Positions 53,927 to 64,000 of a DNA stretch of 64,000 nt are shown here, one piece after another. The notes beneath the pieces were generated by a model that was not told where the DNA came from, ran no database searches, and was given only the letters and a program-made list of their open reading frames with translations. A program made the position numbers and the translations under genes. Where the stretch lies: contig CP038128.1 of the NCBI GenBank assembly GCA_004519485.1, positions 451,001 through 515,000 on the forward strand, in the 5' to 3' direction. Source of the DNA: Nannochloropsis oceanica. Taxonomy: Eukaryota; Sar; Eustigmatophyceae; Eustigmatales; Monodopsidaceae. How positions within the stretch are numbered: the first letter of the stretch is position 1; every line of letters starts with the position of its first letter.

Positions 53927-56324
53927 ATGGCAGGGGACGCAGTGTCCGTCAAGGCATGGAATGCACGGCTGGTGGCTTACATCAATACCTTGGAAAATGA
54001 GGCGACTCGGCGAGGTATCTATGTCTTGGCGGGGGCTGTGATCAGGTAGCTCCTTTCCAAATGTATACAAACACCCCTTCCGCATGTTCCGTGCTCCTTA
54101 CCTTCCAGGCTCTCAACTCCGCTACGCGTACAAGAATGTCGCCAAGGCCCTTGCAAATTTTCCGACACGCATTACCACAGCCAAAGAAGCCCAGCAAATC
54201 AAAGGTGTGGGCCCTACAATCGGCAGGCAACTTGAGAACTTCGTCAACAACAAACTTCTGCCCGAGCAGCAACCAATACAACAAGACAAAACAGCAGCAG
54301 TAGTAGCAGCAGCAGTAGCAGCGGCAGCAGAAGAAGATGATGAAACTGATAGTGACGGGAAAGGGTGCTCAGAAAAAGAGTTAGGGTCACAGGGCAGTCT
54401 TAACGAGATGATGGAAGACCTTTTAGTGGCCTCGCAGTTAAGCGCCTCTTTTCCAGACATGGAGGAGACTCATCCGGCCGAGAACAAGGCCAGCAGCACC
54501 TTCAGTACCACGAGCATCATCAGTACCACCAGTGTCAGCAGCGGCAGCAACAGCAGCAACGGCAACAGCAACAACAGCACCAGCACTAGTATTGATAGTA
54601 GCAGCAGTGGGAGCAGTACAAGAAGGAGGAGGAGGCTGGATGCGGAACTCTCGCGTGGGGCTGCGCTCAAGGCTGCTTCTCTCTTGGTGGATGACAAGAC
54701 AATTTTCCTGTCGAGCGATGACGATGAGAAAGAGGAAGGGGAAGAAGAGGAGCAGGAAAGAGAGGACAAGGAGAATATATGGGGCCTCGCAACAAGCACT
54801 GTGAATGAAACGCCTTCGACATGGCAGCAGCAGCAGCAGCAGCAACAGCAACAGCAGCAAGGTCTGTCGTCTTCGGTGGTAATGGAGATCATTGACTTGA
54901 GCGAGGACGAGGACAATGACAACGAGCAGGAGGAGTATGAGCAGGAAGGCTATCAGCGTTCTGGCAGGAATGAATGTGGCGATGGTGACAATAACAATTC
55001 AGTGCTGGTGCTGACGAGCGACAGCGAGGAGGAGGAGGGTGACGTGGAAGCGGAGGAGGGAGCGAAGGACAGAATCAACGACGATCGCAGCACAACCAGA
55101 CCCCCTCCTCCACCATCACTGCCTCTTGTCCCTCCCTCTTCCCCCTCCAGGGGCAAAGGTCGCAAGCGCAAGCTCCTCTCCCCTCCCAAAGCCTACATAC
55201 AACTAGAACTTGGTTTCGGTGGGGGAAAAGTCGCAGCCGCTCTAGCCGATGAGGGGCAGGAAGAGGAGGAAGAGGAAGAGGAGGACCTGGACGGGCCCAT
55301 GACGTTAGCGAGGCTGCATCGCTTGTGTAAGCATTTCGAAGGGAGTCAGGTCGAGGAATGGGAAGTGGTTCTGTTGCTTGATCGAAGGGAGCATGATAAA
55401 AATCCGAGCATCGAGAGGGGGCTGATCCAGGCGGGGGTAAGGTGCGAGCTTCGTGTGCTGCAGTTGGGTGATATGATGTGGGTGGTACGGAGACGACAAG
55501 TGAGCAGCGGCAGCAGCAGTAGTAGTAGTGGTGGTAGTAGTAGCAGCAGCAGCGGCGGCAGTGGTGATGGTGGTGGAACCAGAAGTAAGCAGCAGGAGAA
55601 GGCAAAGAAGAAAATGGAGAACCAGGAGGTGGTTCTCCGGTATATGTGCGAACGCAAGACCGTTGGAGATCTCGCTGCCAGCATTAAAGATGGGAGGTAT
55701 AAGGAACAGAAAGGGCGTATGTTGGGGGTTGGAAAGGAAGTAGATCGGTCTTTTTATCTGGTGGAGGGGACATTTGAGCAGTTGAATGATATTGTTCGTC
55801 CGCCCGCTTTACGGACGGCCATGGCTACGACGCAGATCATACACGGGCTGCCTGTGTTGAGGACGCCGAGCTTGGATCAGACGATTTCGTTGTTGCTCCG
55901 GATGCATACTAGGATTGTGCAGGAGATGAAGACATTCTTGAACGTGGCTTGTAGAGGAATAGGCGGAGGGGGAGGAGAAGAGGGAGGGCGAGTGGAATAT
56001 ATGGAGAAGCATTTATGTGCCTTGCCGTTGCCGCCTTCGAGGATAATTTCCTTAGGGGAGTACCAGGAGAGGTGTAAGAAGACGGCAGGGGACTTGAGCG
56101 TGCAAACCATGTTTTTGGTTCAATTATGTGCCATAAATAAGGTTAGTGAGGCGAAGAGTAAGGCTATCGTGAGTGTTTATCCAACCCCGCATGCATTGGC
56201 TAAGGCGATGAGAGAGATGAGTGAAGACGAGGCGGTTGCGGCGTTGGCCAAGTTACCCGTGGCGGGACAAAGGCAGTCGCTGGGGAGGGTGGCGGCTGTG
56301 AATATATATAAGATGTATCGGTAG
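53927..56324 (+). CDS. MUS81: structure-specific endonuclease catalytic subunit MUS81
   Basis: Two exons, 53927-54014 and 54109-56324, with a 94-nt intron; 767 residues. The junction restores the N-terminal helix-hairpin-helix: LENEATRRG then SQLRYAYKNVAKALANFP and IKGVGPTIGRQLENF. A long acidic, Ser/Gln-rich linker follows; it includes IIDLSEDED, a possible SUMO-interacting motif. The nuclease domain has LLLDRREHDKN and CERKTVGDLAASIKDGRYKEQK, the ERKxxxDL active site of the XPF/MUS81 family. A C-terminal helix-hairpin-helix region follows (LVQLCAINKVSEAKSKAIV). With an EME1-type partner it cuts branched DNA at stalled forks and recombination intermediates. The start ATG gives a normal N-terminus; the frame is open further upstream without conservation. 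Confidence 0.93.
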
Positions 56325-56606
56325 TGGGGGATTAGATTGTGGATGGACGAAGATAGGTGGTAAAAAGGGGTGGCAGATATGAAGCACGGCAACATAAGTC
56401 TTGCATGCTTTTCGGGAAATTTTGATTCTACTTCTTTTTCATCTTTTTTCTTTCTTTCTTTTTATCCTCTTCGTGCATTACTTCCGGTCGCCTTTTTTTT
56501 CTCTTCTTCCCTGTTGTTATATTTCACTCACTCTCCCCTATCATAAATTGTCACCTGCCTTCCCTTCCTTCCTTTCTCCCTCCCTCCCTTCCCCCCCCTC
56601 TCCAAT

Positions 56607-58499
56607 CTAAAACGGCAAATCCACCAATTCATTCAACAACCTTTGGATATCTCGGTCTCCGTACCTCGGATTTTCACTCGCATAAATCTCCGTATTGCAA
56701 ACCGTGGGGTTGAACAAGCAATTGATCAAAACATCAGCCGTGTCCGGCCTGGAGATAAGGCCCATATTATTCCCACTCTTCGAGACGCTCAACGGCCTTC
56801 CCTCCGTCGGGCTGGAGGTAAAGTCCGAAATCCTTACAATACAATACGCCAGCCCCGTATTCTTCATCGCTAGTTCTCCCTGGGCCTTATAGTAATTTTT
56901 CCTTTCAACTCGCTCAAACGATGCAGGGTCCCTTTCCATTTCCGACAAACTCTTCAGTGCCGTCGATGGCGTAATGTCCGATGAACTTAACACGACTACA
57001 TCCGGCTGTTCCCTCGCCCTGAACACCTTAATCCCCTCCATCGTCAGACTGAAGGCAGGGTTGGCAATCGCCTCGTCCACCCCCGCCGCCGCCGCCGGCT
57101 CTCTTTTCACCATCACCGCGAATTGCTTTACGTCACTCGGGTCCAGCGCCGCCACGCCCCCCAACCCGCCGAGTACACCTTTGTAAGGACTCCCGTCCTT
57201 CATCGGCACAAAGTCTCTAAAATTCATCCTGAAAGCGGTAAATCGATTTCGAACCAGCGGGAGGGCTAACTCATATTGGATCCCCTGTTCCGCAAATGCA
57301 CTCGTGCGTATCACAAACCGGAAAGTGGTCTGGGCATCCCCCTGGGCCTTGAACAACATCAACAAACCCCCAAACTTTGAGAGATTCAGCCCTAATTTCT
57401 TACTCTCTAATGCAATGGATCCTCCGGGACCCACAGGCAAACTCCCCACAAAGGCAGGCCGGCCCGACCGCTCGTCCTGGACCGTCCACGCACCTTCCGC
57501 TCCATCGACCAGTGGCTGAGTCACGCCCCAGACATCCCTGTCAACGGGCTTGCGGAACTTGAACAATGTCCTCTTTGTCGTGACCCTCTTCCCTGTCTCA
57601 GACAATCTGGTGTCCTGAAACGCCTGTGCCAGATTGCGCAGGCCCAAGTACTCCACCGTACGAGCATCCCCATCATCCCTCGCCTGCGCCACGTACACCG
57701 CCTTATCCGCCCCATCACACGCCGTTCTCAACGAAGCTAGGTCCGCTAGGTCCCCCTTCACGTACGACACGCCAGTGCCCAACAAATTGAGCGTGGTCGA
57801 GTACAAATTCCTCACCAAAACCTGCACCCGATACCCCTTCAGAATCAATTTCCTCACCACCTGCCGCCCGGTCTCCCCCGTCGCTCCCACCACCAACACA
57901 GTGGGAGTTTTCTCACTCGGTGCCGGGATGGCATACATGAACTTTTTATCAAAATACAGGCGGTAATCGTCGGGGTTCTTGGGAGCAGGCTCCTCGACTT
58001 GACCCAAGCTTTCCAACGCCCGTCGCGCTGCCCGCCCTGCCTTAATAGGGATCTCTATCGGGTTGATAAACTTCTTGTTCTTGATCCGTTCTTGCTCTTT
58101 GGCTTGCCGTAATTCAGCTGCACGAGATTCGCTAGGTTTAGCGAGGGCTTTGGCTACCCCGACGTCCCCTGTGGGAACTGCGTCCTCTTTCCCAGCGGCA
58201 GGCACGGCTGCTGCTGCTGTTACTTCTACTGCTGCTGCTGCTGCAGCTGCCGGGCTCTTTTTGCCCTTTTCTTGAATGGAGGAGGAGGGAGGAGAGGATG
58301 ATGAGGAGGACTGGGGGGTCATCCATGCTGGGGCGACTAATATTCTTCTGCTATTGGTGTTGCTGGCGGAGGAGGGGGCAGGGGGGTTGGTTATGCTACA
58401 TTGGATGGGGCTTTGTGGCCGAAGAGACGGGAAGATAAAGGCCTGTCTCTCGGCTATAAAGTAGCAGGCAAGTAATGCCCCTTGAATGTGGAGTCGCAT
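56607..58499 (-). CDS. plastid SDR-CIA30 protein, HCF173-like
   Basis: A single exon of 630 residues. The leader has a short hydrophobic signal ending in RQAFIFPSLRP, an ASAFAP-like plastid motif. After an Ala-rich linker, an atypical short-chain-dehydrogenase fold starts at residue 200 with the nucleotide-binding VLVVGATGETGRQVV. It is interrupted by a CIA30-type domain (about residues 310-450, including DVWGVTQPLV and FRMNFRDFVP), and the SDR fold resumes with VVVLSSSDITPS and AYCIVRISDF. This split layout is that of HCF173, which in plants binds psbA mRNA and promotes its translation, and of a related plant plastid protein. I infer a role in plastid gene expression or photosystem assembly. 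Orthology to HCF173 itself is not proven. Confidence 0.75.
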   Translation of the reverse strand: MRLHIQGALLACYFIAERQAFIFPSLRPQSPIQCSITNPPAPSSASNTNSRRILVAPAWMTPQSSSSSSPPSSSIQEKGKKSPAAAAAAAVEVTAAAAVPAAGKEDAVPTGDVGVAKALAKPSESRAAELRQAKEQERIKNKKFINPIEIPIKAGRAARRALESLGQVEEPAPKNPDDYRLYFDKKFMYAIPAPSEKTPTVLVVGATGETGRQVVRKLILKGYRVQVLVRNLYSTTLNLLGTGVSYVKGDLADLASLRTACDGADKAVYVAQARDDGDARTVEYLGLRNLAQAFQDTRLSETGKRVTTKRTLFKFRKPVDRDVWGVTQPLVDGAEGAWTVQDERSGRPAFVGSLPVGPGGSIALESKKLGLNLSKFGGLLMLFKAQGDAQTTFRFVIRTSAFAEQGIQYELALPLVRNRFTAFRMNFRDFVPMKDGSPYKGVLGGLGGVAALDPSDVKQFAVMVKREPAAAAGVDEAIANPAFSLTMEGIKVFRAREQPDVVVLSSSDITPSTALKSLSEMERDPASFERVERKNYYKAQGELAMKNTGLAYCIVRISDFTSSPTEGRPLSVSKSGNNMGLISRPDTADVLINCLFNPTVCNTEIYASENPRYGDRDIQRLLNELVDLPF

Positions 58500-59630
58500 G
58501 GCTTATTGCGTGGGTGGAGGCTTGATGCGATGGGAAACTCGCTGCTGCTCGGCCGTGCGTGAAAAGTGGGAGGAGGCGAAGTAAGGGGAACACTGCCTTG
58601 GCGTTTTGCTTGTGACTGCGGCGATCCAAACGTCTCGTTTCTTGTGTTGATTTGCCTATGGCCATTGCGTTTGCGATCGGTCGTGATTATGGTGGATTGG
58701 TATACATGGTCAGAACCCGCTTGCGTGTATTGCTCATGGATATGCATCATCAATAGTTAAGGGGAAATGCGAGTAACATACACAGCCAGACACAGAAGTA
58801 GGAAGGAGAACATTGCCAACTACATTTTGTCTTGTGTGTCCTTGGTGCAGCCAACTCTGTGCAAGGTATGACATCAGGAAAATGCATTTGCTTTGGATTA
58901 CGCAAGAGCGAGCTGCAGCCACACCACGCATGACGATGTGATGAAATGTGCCATCAAACGTGCAGCAGCTCGGAAAGGAGCACTCGAGGTCGAGCGCCAG
59001 AAAATAAAGCGTCCGTCCGAAGCACTCACATTTGGGTCCGGATGGTTATTCTCATTCATTTCTGTATTGTATATTTTCATGCTTGTGCGTGGTGGTGGTG
59101 GCATTGAAATTGAAAGATATATATAATAACCTCCCTGTCGTAGAGTCGCAGTCGTAGAGTCGCTTCTTACCCTTCGCCCCCCTTTTTTATCTGAAGGCAA
59201 GCTACAGAGCCCTTCCTCATCTGGGCAACTTTGCTTGGAAGACTTAAATGCGCCCCAGCCCTCAGCTTGTCACTTAGTGCCACGAGAATTTTCGTCTGCT
59301 TATGACAGTTTCAACCTTCCAACACCCCGTCCCACTCACGCCATTTTCCCCCCCTAGCCTTTTTTAATTCGACTATGCTTTGTCACCTCGCTAGATGGAG
59401 TAAACACCTTGCACATTTATATACGTGTTTGTATTCCGCGAGAGTTGGAAATTCGTCACTATTTTTACATGCTACCTCGCACCATCACTCAGTCCTTCAT
59501 CTCCCCGCCTGTCACTGGTGTAATCGTATCCACTTCCTCCCAACCGCCCCCCTCTATGGTTTGGTTTTAAATGGGTTTGGATTGTAGAAGTGATTTAGAC
59601 GAAAACATTTAGAGTGTCTGTATGCACCTT
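58500..59630. other. intergenic region
   Basis: About 1.1 kb between the HCF173-like start and the Elongin-B-like 3' end. No gene is supported. A GTAGAGTCGC direct repeat occurs at about 59140-59162. Confidence 0.45.
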
Positions 59631-60268
59631 TCATGCCATTGGGGTACACTGCCGCACGGGGACACGTACGACACCCGTGCCCTCTTCATTGCCGTACGCT
59701 TCTCCGACACTATCTATGATATGTTCCATCCTTAAAGCCTCCCCCCCACTATCTGCCCGAGCCTTCTCAACCTCCACGTTGCTTACCTGGATTCCTGAAG
59801 ACCATGTACAAGATGGAATCTGACTTGATGTCCTGCTGCCCTAAGGAGGCCGAGTCTGACATATCCCTTGTCTGCTATTCAAAGGATGTACGCAAAAATA
59901 TGAGTCATGATTTCAATTTCTTTCAGATCCGGGCGTGCACAAGCATCACATCACTCTATCAAGCATCACTCTATCAGCAGTCCCTTGACTTCCCTTCCCT
60001 TTCGTCGTCAAGCAACACGCGACGCACCTTGTCTGGTCCATACAAGCGGATGTCCGCCGGGTTTTGCCCCACAATTTCGCCGATCTGTGTCTTGATATCT
60101 TGCACGGTCTCTCTCTGTTCCGCGCGCAGGAAGATGGTTTGTTGCTTTCGCTTGATCCTAACGTACCTAGCGGGGTGGGGGAATGGGGGGGAGAAGTAGG
60201 CAAGGGATCGAGGCAATGAGACAAGGAGATATTGCAATGGGGGGTACACCTGGTACGTACATGGACAT
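59631..60268 (-). CDS. Elongin-B-like ubiquitin-fold protein
   Basis: Four small exons are inferred: 60261-60268 (8 nt), 60028-60166, 59787-59871 and 59631-59713; all joins keep phase and give 104 residues. The best-supported part is exon 2, YVRIKRKQQTIFLRAEQRE then TVQDIKTQIGEIV and DIRLYGPDK, which fits the ubiquitin-like fold of Elongin B (R-K-T-I-F strand, V-x-x-L/I-K helix, R-L-Y strand). Exon 3 supplies DIKSDSILYMVFRNP, the expected late strand. Elongin B partners Elongin C in cullin-2/5 ubiquitin ligases and in transcription elongation. Exons 1, 3 and 4 are inferred from consensus and phase; exon 4 has no recognised motif. Confidence 0.6.
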
Positions 60269-60756
60269 GGCTTCTTATTTTCAACAAGGGATAGCTCAGG
60301 ACTTTAGGATAGCTAATGGTGCGACGGCAGGACGTAAAGAAAGATGATGGAGAGGCTTAGGGGGAGGCTTGCCTGTCTGCGTGGGGGAAAGAGGAATGAA
60401 TGAGACCAGATTAGCGAACAAGCAGGACCAGAATGAAGGACCTACTTAAGTTAACGCATGGACAGGCAGTGTGCGTAAGTGGGTTTTGCTGCATAGGAAA
60501 AGACGTGATGACGACCCTCTCATCGGCGATGAGCGAGTCTGTTCTTTCTTCCAGGTCCCTACTAGGGCGAGCCTTGCCTCCTTGCTGATTTGCCTTCCCA
60601 AAGTACGCCCCAAGCACTCACACCCCAGCCTTATACTCCCACAGGAGGACCAAGCAAGCCAAGCAAACTATTCGAAGTGTTTCTCCAGTGCCAAGCCACT
60701 TCCTCCATACACACAAGACCCCGCAAAGCCCCGCCTTCCCCTCCCGCGCATCAGCC
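60269..60756. promoter_or_regulatory. divergent promoter region between Elongin-B-like gene and IST1
   Basis: 488 bp. No defined element was recognised and no coding feature is supported. Confidence 0.4.
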
Positions 60757-62388
60757 ATGTTCGCTTTTATCGAGAGTTTCAAGCCCTTTGACGTGAACAA
60801 AGTAAAGCCGTATCTAAAGATGGCCGTGCAACGCATCCAGATCGCCACCAACAAGAAGACGGCGGCCGTCAAGTACGTAGTAGGGCGGCGAGGGAAAGGC
60901 TGGCCGAAGCAAAAGCAGAGGCCCATCTTCATGTGCTCATGTCCCTCCCCTTCTTTTCTTCACACGACGACACGACCGGTAGGATGGCCCAACGCGAGGT
61001 CGCCAATTTGCTTGCACAACAGAAAGATGAGAAAGCCGCGATCAAGGTGGAGGCCATTATTCGGTACGTACCTATGCCTCTGTTGTCCTCCCGAAATGAG
61101 CTTATGCGCCAGAACGCCCGCTGTCCCTCCCTCGTTCATCCAATTTCACCAACCGTCCATCCCATTCTTCTTCTGTCGCATGACAAACCTCACAAAACCA
61201 CACCTAAATCAACAGTGAGGACGCCACCATCGAAGCCTATGGCATCTTGGAATTGGTCTGCGATTTATTGCACGAACGCGCCCGCCTTGTTGCCTCCGAG
61301 AAAGAGTGCCCGGAGGACTTGAAGTCCGCGGTTGTCACTTTAATTTGGGCCACCAACCGAGCAGATATCATGGAGCTGCATGAGGTCAAAAAGCAATTCG
61401 CCAAGAAGTTTGGCAAGGAATTTGTGGAGCGCGCGGAGAAGGATGAGGACCGGCTGGTCAATGAACGCGTGGCCCATAAATTGTCGATTCGGCCTGTGCG
61501 TCCCAAAAGGGAGGGAGGGAGAGAGAAAGGGAGAGGGAAGGAGAGGATGGAGAGGGAGACAGATTTTTCCAAATTTTCTCGTGATTATGTGGGTGTCCCT
61601 CCCTCCGACCCATTGGCTTCATCCGGCTTATGTCCGAAAAGTGTTCACCCTTCTCCCTCCTTCCATTCCTTTTTCCCTCCCTCCTCTCACAATAGCCCTC
61701 CGCCGCCATCGTCGAGAAGTATCTTCGCGAGATCGCGCTCAAAAATGATGTTGAATGGACTCCTCTCGAGCATCCTTGCGACCTGACAGAAGACCAGAAA
61801 GCCTTCTCATCGATGCCCGCCCCAACGGGCGCGTCCGTTGGCATGGGCCCGGCATCTGGTTTTGGCCATCTCTATCATACTGGTGGTGCTGGGGGAGGAG
61901 GGGAAGGAGGAGGAGGAGGAGGAGGAGGGGGAGGGATGAGCATGCCTATCGCCCGTCCCATCAGCCCTCCCTGTCCGTCTCCCTCTTGTGACTTTATGAC
62001 AAGCACCAGTGGCAGCAATAATGGTGATGATTGTGAGAAGGATCCCTTTCAACCTCCCTCCCGCCAACCCCCTCCGCTCCCTTCCCAAGCAACAGCTACT
62101 CCTAGTTCTTCCGCCCCTGCTGCTCCTACCGCCCCTCCGTCCTCTCCCCCCTTCCTCCCCGCGGCTGTGGAGGCCGGGGCCTCCGCTCCGGTGATGACGG
62201 CCGTTGGTGTCGAGGGAGGGGGGGAGGGAGGACCTGTGTACGACATTCCGCTTCCTCCTACAACTGCCCCTGTGAGAGCGGAGCCCGCGCTGGTGCTACC
62301 CCCGGCACCATCGACGTCAGGGAGTGGAGGGCCAGGGGGAGAAGTGGATGATCTGTTGACTCGGTTTCAACGGTTGCAGCAGCGATAG
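60757..62388 (+). CDS. IST1: ESCRT-III-related protein IST1
   Basis: Four exons, 60757-60872, 60983-61063, 61216-61495 and 61696-62388, join in phase to give 389 residues. The N-terminal IST1 helical domain is clear: YLKMAVQRIQIATNKKTAAVK, MAQREVANLLAQQKDEKAAI, VEAIIREDATIEAYGILEL, CDLLHERARLV, LKSAVVTLIWA, and the last helix AIVEKYLREIALKNDVEW. The C-terminus is a Pro/Gly-rich linker with a Gly run, ending in DDLLTRFQRLQQR, a good match to the MIM1 motif that binds MIT domains of Vps4. IST1 regulates Vps4 and ESCRT-III in endosomal sorting and abscission. All functional parts are present. Confidence 0.95.
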
Positions 62389-62841
62389 AGGGGGGGGGGG
62401 GATGGAAGGAGTTTCGTATGGGGGGTGTTTGAATTGACGATACTGCAGAGGGGGGAAGGAGGAGGGGAGAAAATAAATAAAACAATGATATGTTAATATG
62501 AGGAGAGAGCAGGGCGAGTGGCCCTTCCTAGGTTCGATGGATTCAAGTGTTGAGTGCTTTGGTTGCCGTTCTCTTGTGTGCCCCTGCGCACATGTGCTTC
62601 TTCCAGTGTGTGGTGATTCGAACTCTTCCTTTTCCTCATTCTCTTTTTCTTTTTTATTCTTTCTTCTTTTGATTTCTTGTTCTTTTGTGAAATCTTTTTC
62701 CTCCATTCTACCTTCCGCCCTCTCCGTCCCGCCCTCTCTCCCTGCCCCCCCCATTCCGCCTCTATTCCAAGTAAGCAACTCTCTCTCTCTCCTTGCCTCC
62801 TCTCCCCTCCCTTCCCTCCCTCCCTCCCTCTCTCCCTCCCT
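62389..62841. other. convergent intergenic region
   Basis: About 450 bp between the IST1 and PSMB4 3' ends. It starts with a G homopolymer of about 10 and continues with T- and CCCT-rich DNA. No gene is supported. Confidence 0.5.
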
Positions 62842-64000
62842 CTACCAGGACCCGTCCGAGTCCATGCCTGCCTTGGGCGCCGAAAACGACGCGAGGTCCC
62901 AGACTGTCTCCAATTTAAACGCCGGCGAGACCAGCACGCCACTCGCATCCGCCTTGGCGATCTGTATCCTGTTCAATGCACGGCAGTCCCTGTCGAAAAA
63001 CAAAAAAGAAGGAAGAAAGGGAAGGAGGGAGGCAGAGGCCCGGGGGGGGGGGGGGGGAAGTGCGTGGATTTGAGGAGGCATGGATTAAACGAATGACCCA
63101 TCGACACATGAAAAAGGAAGGGGCCGGGTACATCCAAGATGATTATTAGCCTTCACTACGCCCACGGACGTGCAAAAAGGCGACGAACCTGTAGAACAGC
63201 ACACGCATGCAGTCCTCCAACAACGCCCGGGCCTCCCCCTCCGTCATGTTTTCGTGCCATCGTTTGCGCATAATGGGCAACGCAAGGTAAGACCCGAAGC
63301 CCGTGGCCATCACATCGTCGGAGAATGCCGTGCCGATCATGTCCAGGTGGCCGAGGAAAGGCTTGCCGTCCTTGTACCCACCCACCAGCACCTGGGGTCG
63401 TGTGAGGGAACAACGGAGGGAGGGAGGGAGGGAAGGAAGGAAGCGTCAATCGCCTGCACACCCTCTCAAATTCCATCTCTATCCTCTCCAGGTGACAAAG
63501 CAAAGGCATGGCCTCCTTGTATCTATCAGGCAAGACCTGAATTCAGGAAATAAAAACAGGGCTTGTATGCACCCTTCCCTCCCTCCATCCGTCCCTCCCT
63601 CCCTCCCTCCTTCCCTACCTCATTCCACAACGGATTGAACTTGTTTCGCTTGCTGTAAAAAATTGCCCTCAAGTAATGAAATAGCTCGGCGGGGGAGTGG
63701 GCGAAGCCATCATTGGCATTCAAGTCATCCTGGTGTAGCTTCTCGAGCATCTCCCCGATCGCCTGGAAATCAGAAAATTCTCCTCCAGCCCCCAAAATGG
63801 TATGCTCCCCCACCGTGTTCAACCGCGTCACGTCCTTGAATCGCGCCAAGGAACCGTACGAGGCCAATGTATCCGCGGCAAGCATCACACCACCGTTGTA
63901 CTTAACGCCCAGGACCGACGTGCCTGTCACCATAGGGGAGTGCGTGCGTTTGCTCGGGCCAGCCCCGGCCACAGTGGCAGTGCCAGCAGCAGCTGTGCCG
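62842..64000 (-). CDS. PSMB4: 20S proteasome subunit beta-4/beta-7 type (PSMB4), 5' end beyond window
   Basis: Three exons are visible, 63619-64000 (open at the window edge), 63189-63391 and 62842-62989, joined in phase. The sequence reads MVTGTSVLGVKYNGGVMLAA, then DTLASYGSLARFKDV, YSKRNKFNPLWNE joined to VLVGGYKDGKPFLGHLDMIG, CMRVLFYRDCRALNRIQIA, and ends with TVWDLASFSAP. This is the non-catalytic beta subunit PSMB4 (yeast Pre4), which lacks the N-terminal catalytic Thr and carries a propeptide before the TGTSV strand. It helps dimerise half-proteasomes. The N-terminal propeptide continues past base 64000; the frame is open at the edge with no ATG before MVTG, so the real start lies outside. 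Confidence 0.95.
63415..63442 (+). repeat. GGGA repeat in PSMB4 intron
   Basis: GGAGGG-type units close to the exon at 63391; on the transcript strand they form a CCCT pyrimidine tract before the acceptor. Confidence 0.75.

Noticed and set aside
1-64000. Transposons, LTR elements or virus-like copies
   Set aside because: I saw no reverse transcriptase, integrase, transposase or capsid motifs and no long terminal repeats; repeats present are simple or coding tandem repeats.

Overview
The window is nuclear DNA of a eukaryotic alga. Genes are densely packed on both strands, have zero to three short GT-AG introns, and end in short UTRs. Several predicted proteins (CPBP protease, FIST/IGPS-like protein, FKBP, HCF173-like protein) begin with a signal peptide whose predicted cleavage site is followed by Phe in an ASAFAP-like context. 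This is the bipartite plastid-targeting signature of algae with red secondary plastids. Compact genes, a nuclear SmpB and a VTC2-type phosphorylase fit a photosynthetic stramenopile, most plausibly a eustigmatophyte such as Nannochloropsis/Microchloropsis. The genus is inference, not shown by the sequence.

Layout. 1-8 kb: SIRT4-like sirtuin (+), plastid CPBP protease (-), beta-propeller protein (+), GFA/CENP-V protein (-). 8-14 kb: a head-to-head pair, a plastid FIST + IGPS-like fusion (-) and a family-1 glycosyltransferase-like membrane protein (+). 14-30 kb: USP39/Sad1 splicing factor (-), MPP10 (+), secreted GH78 rhamnosidase (-), VTC2-like phosphorylase (-), mS23-like mitoribosomal protein with an RG-rich tail (+), PDH E1-alpha (+). 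31-44 kb: Rpn13 (-), lumenal FKBP (+), heat-shock factor (+), BTB-BACK protein (-), SmpB (-), acidic repeat secretory protein (-). 45-64 kb: CEP57-like coiled coil (+), RPL29 (-), TRM112 (+), RPS14 (-), MESD-like ER chaperone (+), MUS81 (+), HCF173-like plastid protein (-), Elongin-B-like protein (-), IST1 (+), and PSMB4 (-), which runs off the right edge.

Neighbours do not form one pathway; this is a typical mixed nuclear neighbourhood. Themes recur: protein turnover (Rpn13, PSMB4, Elongin B, CPBP), ribosome biogenesis and translation (MPP10, RPS14, RPL29, TRM112, mS23, SmpB), and plastid function (HCF173-like, FKBP, SmpB, FIST/IGPS-like). Many genes are in divergent pairs 250-730 bp apart. 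In-frame microsatellites (poly-Glu, -Gln, -Asn, -Ser, -Gly) are unusually common.

I see no reverse transcriptase, integrase, transposase, capsid, CRISPR array, rRNA or convincing tRNA gene. No clear multi-gene novel system is visible. The most unusual items are the FIST/IGPS-like fusion with a degenerate catalytic set, the heat-shock factor with an Asn tract inside its DNA-binding domain, the acidic repeat secretory protein, and ribosomal-protein genes whose first coding exon is only one or three codons.
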